40,641 nt of DNA from Gemmatimonadota bacterium (lineage in GTDB: Bacteria > Gemmatimonadota > Gemmatimonadetes > Gemmatimonadales > Gemmatimonadaceae), in NCBI GenBank assembly GCA_028287345.1, contig JAQBPV010000100.1:1-40641 (forward strand). The letters run 5' to 3'. The notes under the pieces were generated by a model. That model was not told the origin of the DNA. It saw nothing but the letters and a program-made list of their open reading frames with translations, and did no database searches. Position numbers and translations under genes: made by a program. This document shows positions 25,139-32,961 of this stretch, in pieces (position 1 is the first letter of the stretch; the number at the start of each line of letters is the position of its first letter).

Positions 25139-25882
25139 TTACGGACCGAGAGGCGGCACCCCTGTGAGGTCAGGCCACGGTCGCTTCCGCGAGTAGGGTC
25201 TTCCGAACACAGCGGCCAGCGATTCGCGCGGGTCTTCAGCGCGAACCACGACGTCCAGCGAATCGCTGAGACGCATGACGCGTGAGAAGTCGCGGTAGCG
25301 GTCGTACGAGTGGAAGAACCCCGAGGGGCCCGGGCGGGTAAGCTTGCCGAGCAGGATGTCCGGGAGGCCGATGAAGGCGAGCGCGTAGAAGTCGTTCAGC
25401 TTCTGCCCGCGGGGGAGGTCGCTCTCGATGATGCCGTGTGGCAGCGACCCGTGCTTTCCCCACTGGACATCGATGGCCGGTGTGCCTCGGTCGCGCCAGT
25501 CCGTGTGAAGGATGGAGCCGTGCCAGAAGGTCCAGATGTTCGTGGGCGCGTTGGTGGAGTCGTAGGCCACCCAGATGACCTCCTCGTCCGTCGGCACGGT
25601 GAAGGGGATCCACGACCCGTGGACGTCGTCCTTCCAGAGTAGATGGTAGCCAATGATCCGACGGGAGGGATGCACGACGGCGACTGCTCGGCTCAGAGGG
25701 AACCACTCGTCGCGCTGCAGGTATAAAACGGGTGCGAGTCCGCGCGCGAGCCTGGCGACTGAGTCAGAGTCGTCGAGGGCGTTCGGTACGGTTACTGGAC
25801 GAGGCGGGATGTGTGCTCGGGGCCCGCACGCGGAGCCGAAACACAGGCCGAGTATGGCCATACTCCGCAGGCTAATACGCAA
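25139..25882 (-). CDS. Putative lipoprotein of unknown function
   Basis: This 247-residue exported protein is probably a lipoprotein: residues 1-19 (MRISLRSMAILGLCFGSAC) carry a lipobox-like GSAC with cysteine 19. The mature part has many aromatic and charged residues, with segments LAPVLYLQRDEWFPLSRA, IGYHLLWKDDVHGSWIPF, FWHGSILHTDWRDRG and IDVQWGKHGSLPHG. The repeated His/Trp/Asp pattern suggests a metal- or carbohydrate-related fold. I see a faint resemblance to Vps62-type domains but cannot assign it. The start shown is TTG 25882; ATG 25861 would shorten the signal peptide and remove its positive charges. It is divergent from the zinc-ribbon gene at 25986. Confidence 0.75.
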   Translation of the reverse strand: MRISLRSMAILGLCFGSACGPRAHIPPRPVTVPNALDDSDSVARLARGLAPVLYLQRDEWFPLSRAVAVVHPSRRIIGYHLLWKDDVHGSWIPFTVPTDEEVIWVAYDSTNAPTNIWTFWHGSILHTDWRDRGTPAIDVQWGKHGSLPHGIIESDLPRGQKLNDFYALAFIGLPDILLGKLTRPGPSGFFHSYDRYRDFSRVMRLSDSLDVVVRAEDPRESLAAVFGRPYSRKRPWPDLTGVPPLGP

Positions 25883-25985
25883 GACGATGCCCCACTGTGC
25901 TTTAGGCCCTTTGAGGGTTACTATTCGTACAGGGCGTCCCGGCGCCAGACGTTCCGGGTTAGTGCGAAATCATTCTGGAGGGCCA

Positions 25986-26195
25986 ATGCGCAAGCCGCGC
26001 CCGGCTACGTATAACCCAGTGCAAGCGCTCCATCTGATCGCGAACGATCGGAACGGCTCACCGTTGAGCTGCCCGTCCTGCTCTGGTCAGATCGAGCGAA
26101 CGCCCGACGATTTTCCTCCGCCTCCGCGCTCGCAGGTAACTCTGCAGTGCCGGGAGTGCGGCCGAGTCGCACGCTACATTGCGGGCGCTGCGTAG
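25986..26195 (+). CDS. Small zinc-ribbon protein
   Basis: This 69-residue protein begins at ATG 25986, with GGAGGG at ideal spacing; the longer open frame to 25653 is antisense to the lipoprotein. Two cysteine pairs, CPSC and CREC, are about 25 residues apart with a Pro-rich turn (DDFPPPPRSQ) between them, giving a typical zinc-ribbon layout. The function is unknown; proteins of this size often act as regulators or accessory subunits. It is monocistronic, ending in a strong terminator. Confidence 0.75.
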   Translation: MRKPRPATYNPVQALHLIANDRNGSPLSCPSCSGQIERTPDDFPPPPRSQVTLQCRECGRVARYIAGAA

Positions 26196-26220
26196 GACAC
26201 TGGCAGTAGTACGAATACCT

Positions 26221-26254
26221 GCAACACGGGGCCGAGCGATCGGCCCCGTGTTGC
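26221..26254 (+). terminator. Hairpin terminator after the zinc-ribbon gene
   Basis: A perfect 15-bp stem (26221-26235 with 26240-26254) closes the loop GCGA, 26 bases after the stop at 26195. It is GC-rich and followed by GTTTCGG rather than a full T tract. Confidence 0.75.
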
Positions 26255-26486
26255 GTTTCGGAGCTGAGGTTTTGGAGCGATGAAGCGGGGTCAGGAGGGT
26301 TGCGGTGGAGTGGCACTGTGACGTGTGCACAAAACTTGCCCGATCAGGTCGTACGTCCCGCCCCGGGGGTCGAGCGATCGACACGATGGGGCATCACAGG
26401 GATCACGTGAACCGAGCGGCGACCGGCGGGCGGTACACCCTCGAACGCGCGATCAGGCTCCACAGCTCTGGTAAGAGGTACGGTAC

Positions 26487-26696
26487 ATGGCACGCATCAA
26501 CGGAACAGTGAAGTGGTTCAACGACGCGAAGGGCTTCGGTTTCATCTCGCGTGAGGGCGGCCCGGACGTCTTCGTGCACTTCAGCGCCATCCAGGGAAAC
26601 GGATTCAAGTCGCTGGCCGAGGGAGACAAGGTCGAGTTCGAGATCGTGCAGGGACAGAAGGGACCGCAAGCTGCTGACGTCACCAAGGCTGGCTGA
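26487..26696 (+). CDS. Cold-shock domain protein (CspA family), second copy
   Basis: This 69-residue single-domain RNA chaperone begins [20 protein letters not shown], with RNP1 KGFGFI and RNP2 VFVHF intact. AAGAGGT precedes the ATG at suitable spacing. The upstream 290 bases (26196-26486) contain only the terminator of the preceding gene and otherwise unexplained sequence, so a long leader is possible, but I could not pick a convincing promoter. It is a paralogue of the gene at 1221 and differs mainly in residues 1-6 and around RNP2. Its own hairpin follows at 26743. Confidence 0.96.
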   Translation: MARINGTVKWFNDAKGFGFISREGGPDVFVHFSAIQGNGFKSLAEGDKVEFEIVQGQKGPQAADVTKAG

Positions 26697-26742
26697 TCTC
26701 TCGTCCCATGCTGCGGCGTGACCTGTCTGTTGGCCGAACGAG

Positions 26743-26772
26743 CGAGCGCCCCGGCGAAGGCTGGGGCGCTCG
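26743..26772 (+). terminator. Hairpin terminator after the second cold-shock gene
   Basis: CGAGCGCCCC (26743-26752) pairs with GGGGCGCTCG (26763-26772) around a ten-base loop that can add two more pairs past one mismatch. It lies about 50 bases past the stop. No T tract follows. Confidence 0.65.
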
Positions 26773-26877
26773 TGCGTCCGACACGGAGTTGGCTGAGCGT
26801 CGCTGAATCGGACGGTCGTCGCACCGTTCGACCGAGGAACCATTTCGAGGTGTAGCTCCGATGAAGGGGCATACGCC

Positions 26878-26901
26878 AAGGGCATTCGTTTTGCCCTTTT
26901 T
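26878..26901 (+). terminator. Intrinsic-terminator-like hairpin abutting the LigD-type gene
   Basis: AAGGGCA (26878-26884) pairs with TGCCCTT (26892-26898) around TTCGTTT, and the run of five Ts at 26897-26901 completes an intrinsic terminator. It ends six bases before ATG 26908, leaving no room for a promoter or ribosome-binding site in between. It may therefore attenuate the downstream gene or control its translation. Confidence 0.6.
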
Positions 26902-26907
26902 CGAAGC

Positions 26908-28020
26908 ATGACTCCGATGCGGCGAAAGAGCGTAAGTGACCGCGTGGGCGCGGACGTCGAGTCTCAGTTGAAGGCGATCGAAGACGCTGACGACGACGGC
27001 GACGTCGATTTCGGTCGAGGAAAGAAGCTTCACGTCTCGAGTCTTTCCAAGGTCTATTTCCCCAAAACCGGCGACACCAAAGGCGCATTGATGCGCTATT
27101 ATACGCGCATCTGGCCGGTGTTGCAGCCACATGTGGACGGAAGACCGCTGGTGCTCAAGCGGTTTCCCGACGGCGTAGGCGGACAGATCTTCTTCCAGCA
27201 GAACGCCGGACCACATGTACCCGAAGCAGTTCGCGTCGAGACGCTGAACACCGTAGAAGAAGGACCAAAGCCACGCATCATCGGCGGCGACCTCCTTACG
27301 ATGCTCTACACCGTCCAACTCGGCGCAATCGAAGTGCATCCATGGCTGTCTCGGCTGCCGGACGTCGATGCCGCTGACCGGTGCCTCATCGACCTCGATC
27401 CGGGAGAGGGTGTGTCCTTCTCGAGTGTGATCGAATTGGCGCGAGACGTGCGCGCAATCGCGCGGCAATGTTCGGTACCCGTTGCCGTGAAGACGTCGGG
27501 CTCGCGGGGGATCCATCTCGTCATTCCGCTCCCGCCCCGAACGTCGTACGATGAGTCCGCGCAACTCGCGCTGCTGATTGCGCGAGCTGCAGTGGCGCAT
27601 CGGCCCGATCTTGCGACCGTCGAGAGATCCATTCGAGCGCGGCCAGAGGGAACGATCTATGTCGACTCGATGCAGAACTCGCGTGGCAAGAGCATGGCAT
27701 GTGCGTACAGCGTTCGAGCGAAGGAGGGTGCCACGGTCTCTGCGCCGCTCCGCGAGCAGGAGCTCACGTCGAAGTTGCGTCCAGCGGCATTCACGTTGCG
27801 CTCAATACCGGCCCGTGTCGCACGCACGGGGGACCTCTGGGAAGAAGCGCTCAGCGAGCGTCCATCGGCGAAGACGATACGAAATGCAATGATTGCATTG
27901 GAGCAGGTGCTCGACAGCGCGCCGGCGACGAAGAAGCCGCAGCGTGGGACGAAACGGAGTCGAAGTGGAGGTAACGATGAACGAGCAACCGCAGGGCGCA
28001 AGCGAAAGCAGCACGCGTGA
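26908..28020 (+). CDS. LigD-type DNA repair polymerase domain protein (stand-alone PolDom)
   Basis: This 370-residue protein is the archaeo-eukaryotic primase-like polymerase domain found in LigD of bacterial non-homologous end joining. It fills gaps at DNA ends, often adding ribonucleotides. Conserved parts are SKVYFPKTGDTKGALMRYY, RPLVLKRFPDGVGG, FFQQNAGPHVPE, LGAIEVHPWLSR, the catalytic DLDPGEG (near 161-167), KTSGSRGIHLVIPL and DSMQNSRGKSMACAYSVR. There is no ligase or nuclease domain, and no ku or ligase gene in the window. A Lys/Arg-rich tail (340-370) may bind DNA. The start is uncertain: ATG 26908 and 26914 lie right behind a terminator hairpin, and homology begins only near residue 38. 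Confidence 0.92.
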   Translation: MTPMRRKSVSDRVGADVESQLKAIEDADDDGDVDFGRGKKLHVSSLSKVYFPKTGDTKGALMRYYTRIWPVLQPHVDGRPLVLKRFPDGVGGQIFFQQNAGPHVPEAVRVETLNTVEEGPKPRIIGGDLLTMLYTVQLGAIEVHPWLSRLPDVDAADRCLIDLDPGEGVSFSSVIELARDVRAIARQCSVPVAVKTSGSRGIHLVIPLPPRTSYDESAQLALLIARAAVAHRPDLATVERSIRARPEGTIYVDSMQNSRGKSMACAYSVRAKEGATVSAPLREQELTSKLRPAAFTLRSIPARVARTGDLWEEALSERPSAKTIRNAMIALEQVLDSAPATKKPQRGTKRSRSGGNDERATAGRKRKQHA

Positions 28021-28318
28021 GCCGAGGATTTCCCAGCCGCTGTACACGCGACCGATGCCAGGAGGTGGCTATGTCCGCGTGGAGCTAGTCGAGAGTGACG
28101 AGAGCGCTGTCGGCGCAGAGCATCTGCGCGGACGCGTGGTGATGGAGCGGCGCACTCCTGCCCCAGCAACGCCAGAGGAAGAGCACATGGTCGTTGAAGA
28201 TCTGGAGGGAGACGACCCCAACGTCATCATGGCCGAGCTCTTTCGCATCGCCCGAGACAACGCTGCGATAGCGCGGCGTGTGTTGCGGCGACAGCAACCG
28301 ATCCAGCGAACCGACTAG
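27977..28318 (+). CDS. Small acidic hypothetical protein
   Basis: This 113-residue protein has no family I recognise. ATG 27977 is preceded by GGAGG at six bases. The gene overlaps the last 44 bases of the polymerase-domain gene in another frame, so translation is likely coupled. The N-terminal 45 residues are polar and probably disordered; the rest alternates basic and acidic stretches (VVMERRTPAPATPEEEHMVVEDLEGDDPN) and ends in a helix LFRIARDNAAIARRVLRRQQ. The overlap suggests it is made with the repair polymerase, but a functional link is speculative. Confidence 0.7.
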   Translation: MNEQPQGASESSTREPRISQPLYTRPMPGGGYVRVELVESDESAVGAEHLRGRVVMERRTPAPATPEEEHMVVEDLEGDDPNVIMAELFRIARDNAAIARRVLRRQQPIQRTD

Positions 28319-28322
28319 AGGT

Positions 28323-28628
28323 TCAACCGCCGGCGGCGCGAAGGGGCATCTCGATCTGTCGTCCGTCGGTGCCGGTGCGTTCGGCGCTGGGTGCATCGGC
28401 ACGCGTTGCTGCGGTGCGCGCACCAAGCAGGTGAAGCGTCTGGTGATAGAAGTGGAGTGTGTGGACGGGCGCGCGAAGGCTCTCCGGACCGGCGCGCGCG
28501 ATGGCATAACCCTCTTCGCGCACGCGACGTGGCAAGGCACGCGCGAGCGGATGGCGGAGTAACCGCCGAATCTCCGTTCCGTTGCGTGCCAATAGCGCCG
28601 CGCACAAACCGTCCAGGTAGTCGAGCAT
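28323..28628 (-). CDS. Small conserved hypothetical protein
   Basis: This 101-residue protein begins at ATG 28628, after GGGG at short spacing. I judge it real because its residues (MLDYLDGLCAALLARN, IRRLLRHPLARALPRRVREE) form regular amphipathic helices and because a palindrome lies at a promoter-like distance upstream (28657-28674). The longer minus-strand frame to 28928 overlaps the NrtR-like gene and is not supported. No function is known. It lies downstream of, and in the same direction as, the NrtR-like regulator and shares its putative operator motif, so it may be under that regulator. Confidence 0.6.
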   Translation of the reverse strand: MLDYLDGLCAALLARNGTEIRRLLRHPLARALPRRVREEGYAIARAGPESLRAPVHTLHFYHQTLHLLGARTAATRADAPSAERTGTDGRQIEMPLRAAGG

Positions 28629-28656
28629 CGATCGCCCCGAGATTGGACCTAATGAA

Positions 28657-28674
28657 CATATTGCGACTAATATG
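28657..28674 (-). promoter_or_regulatory. Palindrome with shared motif, upstream of 28323-28628
   Basis: CATATT-GCGACT-AATATG is an 18-bp inverted repeat, 29 bases before the ATG at 28628. On the minus strand it contains ATTAGTCGCAAT, matching ATTAGTAACAAT in the palindrome before the NrtR-like gene. It is a candidate operator for that regulator. Confidence 0.5.
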
Positions 28675-28822
28675 CCAAACGCAATAGCCTTTCGGCCAGC
28701 ACGACGATGCGAATCTCCCTCATATTCGACCCGCGCTGGCGGACCTACGCCACTTTGACTTTCCAAAGGGAGTATCGGCAACGTCTGCGAAAGCGCATAC
28801 AGGGTGCCGACGCGGCGACGCT

Positions 28823-29518
28823 CTATTCGGTAAACAGATCGAATCGGACGCCGCGCCGAGCGCCCCGGCGCTTCTTCGGCGCGTAGCGGAACAGTTGTGC
28901 AGGCCGTCCCCGCCCTTCGCTGCGCCACTCATCGGTCGGCTCCACCAGATAGCTCGCCTGAAGCGCTCGGCGAAAGCTGGCCTTGTGGAGCCGCCGGCCC
29001 AACAGCAGCTCGTAGACGCCCTGCAGATCGCTCAGCGTGAACGTGGGTGCCAGCAGCCGGAATGCGAGCGGGGACTGGTCAACGCGCTGGCGCACAACCG
29101 CAGCCGCGCGGTCGACGATGGTGCGATGCCGCGGTGCGAGCGCGGGAAGCGATGCGAGTGGAAACCACTCCGCGTCTTCAATGGGCAGTCCGACACCAGC
29201 TGGCGAAAGCGCGGCGATACCCACCGAGACGTCTGCGTCACCAGGATGGCGGCGTCCGTCACTCAGCGCACCGACCTGCTCGAAGTAGGCCGGAGCGGCG
29301 CCGAGTGCCGCGTTTGCGATGCGAGCCGCCGCGTCCTCCAGACCCTCGCCGGGTTGCGGCGCGTCCCATGGCAGCGACCACCGCTCACGTGCGCTCGCGG
29401 GCGCACGAATGAGCAGGACGGCTAGGGCATCGGTTCGAGGGGAGAGAACCACGACGTCCACGGCAAGCGTCGTTCGACGGACGGCTGCCTTGATCGGGAC
29501 GGGAGGGCGGTCACGCAT
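28823..29518 (-). CDS. NrtR-like regulator: degenerate Nudix domain plus winged helix
   Basis: This 231-residue protein has the NrtR layout: an N-terminal Nudix-fold domain (about 15-150) and a C-terminal winged helix (155-225). The latter shows the typical FRLLAPTFTLSDLQGVYELL, KASFRRALQASYLVEPTDEW and GRGRPAQLFRYAPKK. Known NrtR proteins sense ADP-ribose-type ligands and repress NAD or sugar metabolism genes. Here the Nudix box (GEGLEDAAARIANAALG) lacks the REUxEE glutamates, so it should bind but not cleave its ligand. No NAD gene is in the window. Palindromes just upstream (29525-29542) suggest autoregulation. Start at ATG 29518. Confidence 0.88.
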   Translation of the reverse strand: MRDRPPVPIKAAVRRTTLAVDVVVLSPRTDALAVLLIRAPASARERWSLPWDAPQPGEGLEDAAARIANAALGAAPAYFEQVGALSDGRRHPGDADVSVGIAALSPAGVGLPIEDAEWFPLASLPALAPRHRTIVDRAAAVVRQRVDQSPLAFRLLAPTFTLSDLQGVYELLLGRRLHKASFRRALQASYLVEPTDEWRSEGRGRPAQLFRYAPKKRRGARRGVRFDLFTE

Positions 29519-29524
29519 GTGGCG

Positions 29525-29542
29525 CGAATTAGTAACAATTCG
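29525..29542. promoter_or_regulatory. Candidate operator of the NrtR-like gene
   Basis: CGAATT-AGTAAC-AATTCG is a perfect inverted repeat ending seven bases before the ATG at 29518. It contains ATTAGTAACAAT (29528-29539). A partial second copy, AATAGTAACGAA, is at 29580-29591, next to CGAAA-AG-TTTCG (29588-29599), and TTTCCG-n9-CGGAAA lies at 29561-29581. Clustered palindromes in front of a regulator gene point to autoregulation. Confidence 0.55.
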
Positions 29543-29719
29543 TCACCAATGTCAAGGGCGTTTCCGTCAGGCGAGCGGAAATAGTAACGAAAAGTTTCGA
29601 AATCGACCGCTCAGGCGACTTCGTGATATACCGGAAATGCTTTGCAACGTCAACGGACGAAGTGGCCGACAAGTTTTGCAACACATGCACAGCAGCCAAC
29701 TGCGTGATGCCGATCGCAA

Positions 29720-31618
29720 TCAGGGAGTGAGCACGGGCAATGCTTCTCGGCGCAACCCGGCGCCGTATGGAGCGACCGACGGAATTGTGATGGGAAGCTG
29801 GCCCGTGATGGGCGCAAGCCCGACAAGTGCACGTGCAGCAGCGCGCTGCGACAGCGCAGAGGCGCTCCATGCTTCGAGAAAGACAGGCGTTGCCGGAAGT
29901 CCTTGCGGCAGATACGGGTTTGCGAACGAAACGAGAATGACCTTTCGTCCCGCCTTCTGTAAACCGTCGATCAACTCCGGTAGACCTCCGGTGGCCGACA
30001 TGGTCGCGGTGCTCGTGCTCGCGCCGAAGTACGACGACACGATAACGACATCGGCGCCTTCCGCGGCATGCATCGCGTTGTCGACGATGGCAGGAAGCAG
30101 GCGAGGAACAGGGCTCGCGACATATGTACCTGTTCCACCCGAAGCCGCGCCAGCAGTGGCATCGAACACAATCTCGGGCGTCATCACCTGCGTGCGAAGC
30201 TGCGGAAACTGACGCTGCAGTTCGGCATTGAACGTCGCACCCGCGCTCAATTCCGCGCGCGGCGCGATCGTAAGGCTCACCACCCGACTGGTACGCGGCA
30301 GGCGGCCCAGTGGAATCATGCCGAGCGAATCGTGCACGAGCGTAATCGCGCGCTCGGCCGCAACGCGCGCGGGGGCGAGGTTCGCGCTGTCGGCTACGAT
30401 GCTGCGAACCTTCTCGACATCGACGTACCGGTTACGATCAAGACCCATGCGATGCTTCGCAACGAGCAACCGGCGAACCGACGAATCGACCCGCGCTTCC
30501 GTAAAGCGGCCAGCGCGAACACCGGAGACGACGGCGTCGATGGCAGCGTTGACGTCAGTTGGCATGAGCAGCACATCGTTGCCCGCAGCGACTGCCAGCT
30601 GCGTGACTTCGCCCATCGTCGCGTTGCCCAGCACGCCGTTCATGTCGAGTGCGTCAGTGACGAGGATGCCCTGGAAGCCCATCTGCGTACGTAGCAGGTC
30701 GAGCATGACCTTCGGACTCAGCGTCGCAGCGGTGCGCGTGGTGTCGAGCGCCGGCAGGTAGCCGTGAAAGGTCATGACTCCCGCCACACCGCTCTTTACC
30801 GCCTCGCGGAAGGGAAGCAACTCGACACTGTCGAGTCGCGCACGCGACGCGTCGACACGCGCGAGCTCGAGATGAGAGTTTTGCTCGGTGTCGCCATGTC
30901 CCGGAAAATGCTTCGCGGTGGCGAGCATCCCGTTTTCCTGGATGCCGCGGATGAACGAACGACCCATCTGAGCGACGAGTCGCGGGTCTTCGCCGAACGA
31001 GCGTGCGGCAATGACCGGATTTTTTGGGTTGTTGTTGACGTCGAGCACTGGCGCGAACGCCATCTGGATGCCGAGCGCACGGCCTTCGATGGCAGTGACG
31101 CGACCCATCTCGTAGGCGAGCACGGTGTCGCGCGTAGCGCCAATGCCCATCTGGTACGGGAACGCAGTGGCGCCGCCGAGGTCGATGGCGTTGGGGATGA
31201 AGTAGCCCCCGCGCGCGCGGAACGCTGCTCCGGTCTCTAGGTCGGCGCCGATGAGGAGAGGCAGAGTGGCGGAGCGCTGGAGAGCGTTGGTCTTGACCGC
31301 GATGTCGATCGGGCCGCCCACCGAGATGATGGCGCCGCCAAGCTTCTGCTCGCGAACCATCTTCTCGACGCGCGTCCACGCCGCGTTGTCGGTCGCGGTG
31401 TAGTCGCCGAGGATCCATGGCCACACCATCTGGGCGGCTTTGTCACGGAGGGAGAGCGTCGTGAGGACTGAATCGGCCCATGCGATGTCGCTGGTCGTTC
31501 CGCGAACCGTGATCGCGTGACCAGTGCTCATAGGGCGAGCTGCGGCGCAGGCCGCAACAGCAATCGTGAGCGCGCCGAGTGTAGTGCAGCGAATGGCGCG
31601 CCCGACGCGCATCACCAT
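29720..31618 (-). CDS. Glycoside hydrolase family 3, NagZ-like beta-N-acetylhexosaminidase
   Basis: This 632-residue exported enzyme has a lipoprotein-like signal (lipobox AVAAC near residue 24), a GH3 TIM-barrel and a second C-terminal domain, as in two-domain NagZ. The NagZ catalytic loop KHFPGHGDTEQNSH (near 233) contains the acid/base His/Asp, and the nucleophile Asp is in LVTDALDMNGV (near 320). It probably removes N-acetylglucosamine from peptidoglycan fragments or chitin-derived sugars in the periplasm. ATG 31618 overlaps the stop of the YggX-like gene; ATG 31612 is the alternative (TGATG). The frame beyond 31618 is a shadow of the upstream gene. Confidence 0.92.
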   Translation of the reverse strand: MVMRVGRAIRCTTLGALTIAVAACAAARPMSTGHAITVRGTTSDIAWADSVLTTLSLRDKAAQMVWPWILGDYTATDNAAWTRVEKMVREQKLGGAIISVGGPIDIAVKTNALQRSATLPLLIGADLETGAAFRARGGYFIPNAIDLGGATAFPYQMGIGATRDTVLAYEMGRVTAIEGRALGIQMAFAPVLDVNNNPKNPVIAARSFGEDPRLVAQMGRSFIRGIQENGMLATAKHFPGHGDTEQNSHLELARVDASRARLDSVELLPFREAVKSGVAGVMTFHGYLPALDTTRTAATLSPKVMLDLLRTQMGFQGILVTDALDMNGVLGNATMGEVTQLAVAAGNDVLLMPTDVNAAIDAVVSGVRAGRFTEARVDSSVRRLLVAKHRMGLDRNRYVDVEKVRSIVADSANLAPARVAAERAITLVHDSLGMIPLGRLPRTSRVVSLTIAPRAELSAGATFNAELQRQFPQLRTQVMTPEIVFDATAGAASGGTGTYVASPVPRLLPAIVDNAMHAAEGADVVIVSSYFGASTSTATMSATGGLPELIDGLQKAGRKVILVSFANPYLPQGLPATPVFLEAWSASALSQRAAARALVGLAPITGQLPITIPSVAPYGAGLRREALPVLTP

Positions 31619-31893
31619 GCGATGGTGCCCTGCTTGGAGGTGTCCACGTCTTCCTCGCCCCCCTTCTTGAAGAGGAACGCCTCCATGTTCTTCGTGAGGA
31701 AGCTCCGCGCCTGCGGATCCATCACATTCAGCCCGTAGTGGTTGATGAGCATCGTCTGCTGCTTGAGCCAGAGGCCCCAGCAATCAGTGCAGATCGACTC
31801 GACGACGCGGGCGCCGATGGGGCCGGGAAAGGGCGGACGCTCGAATCCCGCGCGCGTCTGACCGCAGCGGGAACAAGTGACGGTAGCTGGCAT
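31612..31893 (-). CDS. YggX-like Fe(II) trafficking protein with two CxxC pairs
   Basis: This 93-residue protein aligns with YggX, which protects iron-sulfur clusters from oxidative damage: residues 23-72 (FPGPIGARVVESICTDCWGLW, KQQTMLINHYGLN, FLTKNMEAFLF) match its core. Unlike enterobacterial YggX it has two CxxC pairs, C7-S-R-C10 and C35-T-D-C38, which could bind zinc or iron. A Lys/Glu/Asp tail ends in GTIAW. It is translationally coupled to the GH3 gene (seven-base overlap), with no evident functional connection. The role in iron handling is inferred from the family. Confidence 0.88.
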   Translation of the reverse strand: MPATVTCSRCGQTRAGFERPPFPGPIGARVVESICTDCWGLWLKQQTMLINHYGLNVMDPQARSFLTKNMEAFLFKKGGEEDVDTSKQGTIAW

Positions 31894-31929
31894 TCAAAAC
31901 CTCTCGGGAGTGGTGCTGCAGGCCGAAAT

Positions 31930-32730
31930 CTACACCGCAGCGTCCACTGCCAATTCGTCGTTCCGCTTGGCTGCCGAGCCGTAGTTTCGTGCGTATTCGA
32001 TCTTCGCGAGGCCAAACAGCTTCAGCGCCCGAATGTAGATCCAACCGATGTCGAGCTCGAACCAGCGCGCCTTGAACTTGGCGCTCTTGGGATCGGCGTG
32101 ATGGTTGTTGTGCAGCTCTTCGCCGCCGAGCCAGATGGCGATGGGAGTGATGTTGCGACTCTCGTCCTTCACTTCGAAGTTGCGATAGCCAAGGGCGTGG
32201 CCGATGCCATTGATCACCCCGGCGGCCCAAAGCGGGATCCAGATCATCTGAATGCCCCAGACGGCGGGTCCGATGAACAGACCGAAGAGATAGATGTCAA
32301 TGGCCAGCATGAGGAAGACGCCGGCGAAGCTGAAGCGCGACAGCACGTACCGCTCGAGCCAGTCGTTCGGCGTTCCTCGGCCGTACTTCTCGAGCATGCC
32401 CGGCTGCTTCACCGCCTTTCGATAGTAAAAGGCGCCCTTGAGCATGATCTCGCGCAGCCCTTCCATGACGGGACTGTGCGGGTCACCCTCACGGTCGGCG
32501 AATGCATGGTGCTTCCGATGGCAGGCAACCCACTCCTTGGTCACGATGGCGGTCGTGAGCCAGAGCCATACACGCATTGGCGTGGAGGCCAAGGCATGGA
32601 AGCGAACGCCGCGATGTGTCTGGGCGCGGTGCAGGAAGAGCGTGACACAGACATTGGTGATGTGCCCCGCGACGATGATGAACAGGACCGGCATCCACCA
32701 CCGGTGCGCCCATGCGCCAAACTCTGGCAT
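31930..32730 (-). CDS. Membrane fatty acid (acyl-CoA) desaturase
   Basis: This 266-residue di-iron desaturase probably introduces a cis double bond into acyl chains to adjust membrane fluidity. The three histidine boxes are intact: HRAQTH (34-39), HRKHH (71-75) and HNNHH (207-211). Hydrophobic helices lie near residues 12-30, 50-68, 132-155 and 157-175. ATG 32730 is favoured by GTGGAG six bases upstream; the frame continues to 32763 with no ribosome-binding site. The size and box spacing match the short delta-9 desaturases of bacteria. Electron donors are not encoded nearby. It is divergent from the aldo/keto reductase gene. Confidence 0.95.
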   Translation of the reverse strand: MPEFGAWAHRWWMPVLFIIVAGHITNVCVTLFLHRAQTHRGVRFHALASTPMRVWLWLTTAIVTKEWVACHRKHHAFADREGDPHSPVMEGLREIMLKGAFYYRKAVKQPGMLEKYGRGTPNDWLERYVLSRFSFAGVFLMLAIDIYLFGLFIGPAVWGIQMIWIPLWAAGVINGIGHALGYRNFEVKDESRNITPIAIWLGGEELHNNHHADPKSAKFKARWFELDIGWIYIRALKLFGLAKIEYARNYGSAAKRNDELAVDAAV

Positions 32731-32961
32731 TGCAGACTCCACTCTCGAAAAGACGACGGACATCGCGCGCCGATGAGATCATCGTTCACGCAAACGAGAA
32801 ATAGTGCTTCGGCCACACGTCCGTTATAGCTGGGCGCGGGTCGGTGAATCTAGCCGCACTCGCGCTCGCCTCCAAAGCCGCGAATGTGCCCGATTCCGTA
32901 CATTCATCCGCATACCTTGCGCCCTTGCCCTCGGAGGCCACGCCACATAGCGTCACCGGAC

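Noticed and set aside
24364-25196. Several overlapping plus-strand frames
   Set aside because: They are antisense to the methyltransferase remnant or to non-coding sequence and carry no motif.
28629-28928. Extension of the 101-residue minus-strand gene to 28928
   Set aside because: It would overlap the end of the NrtR-like gene and run through a promoter-like palindrome.
29600-29719. ACTTCGT/ACGAAGT inverted repeat between the GH3 and NrtR-like genes
   Set aside because: Seven-base arms with a loop of more than 30 bases are easily found by chance.
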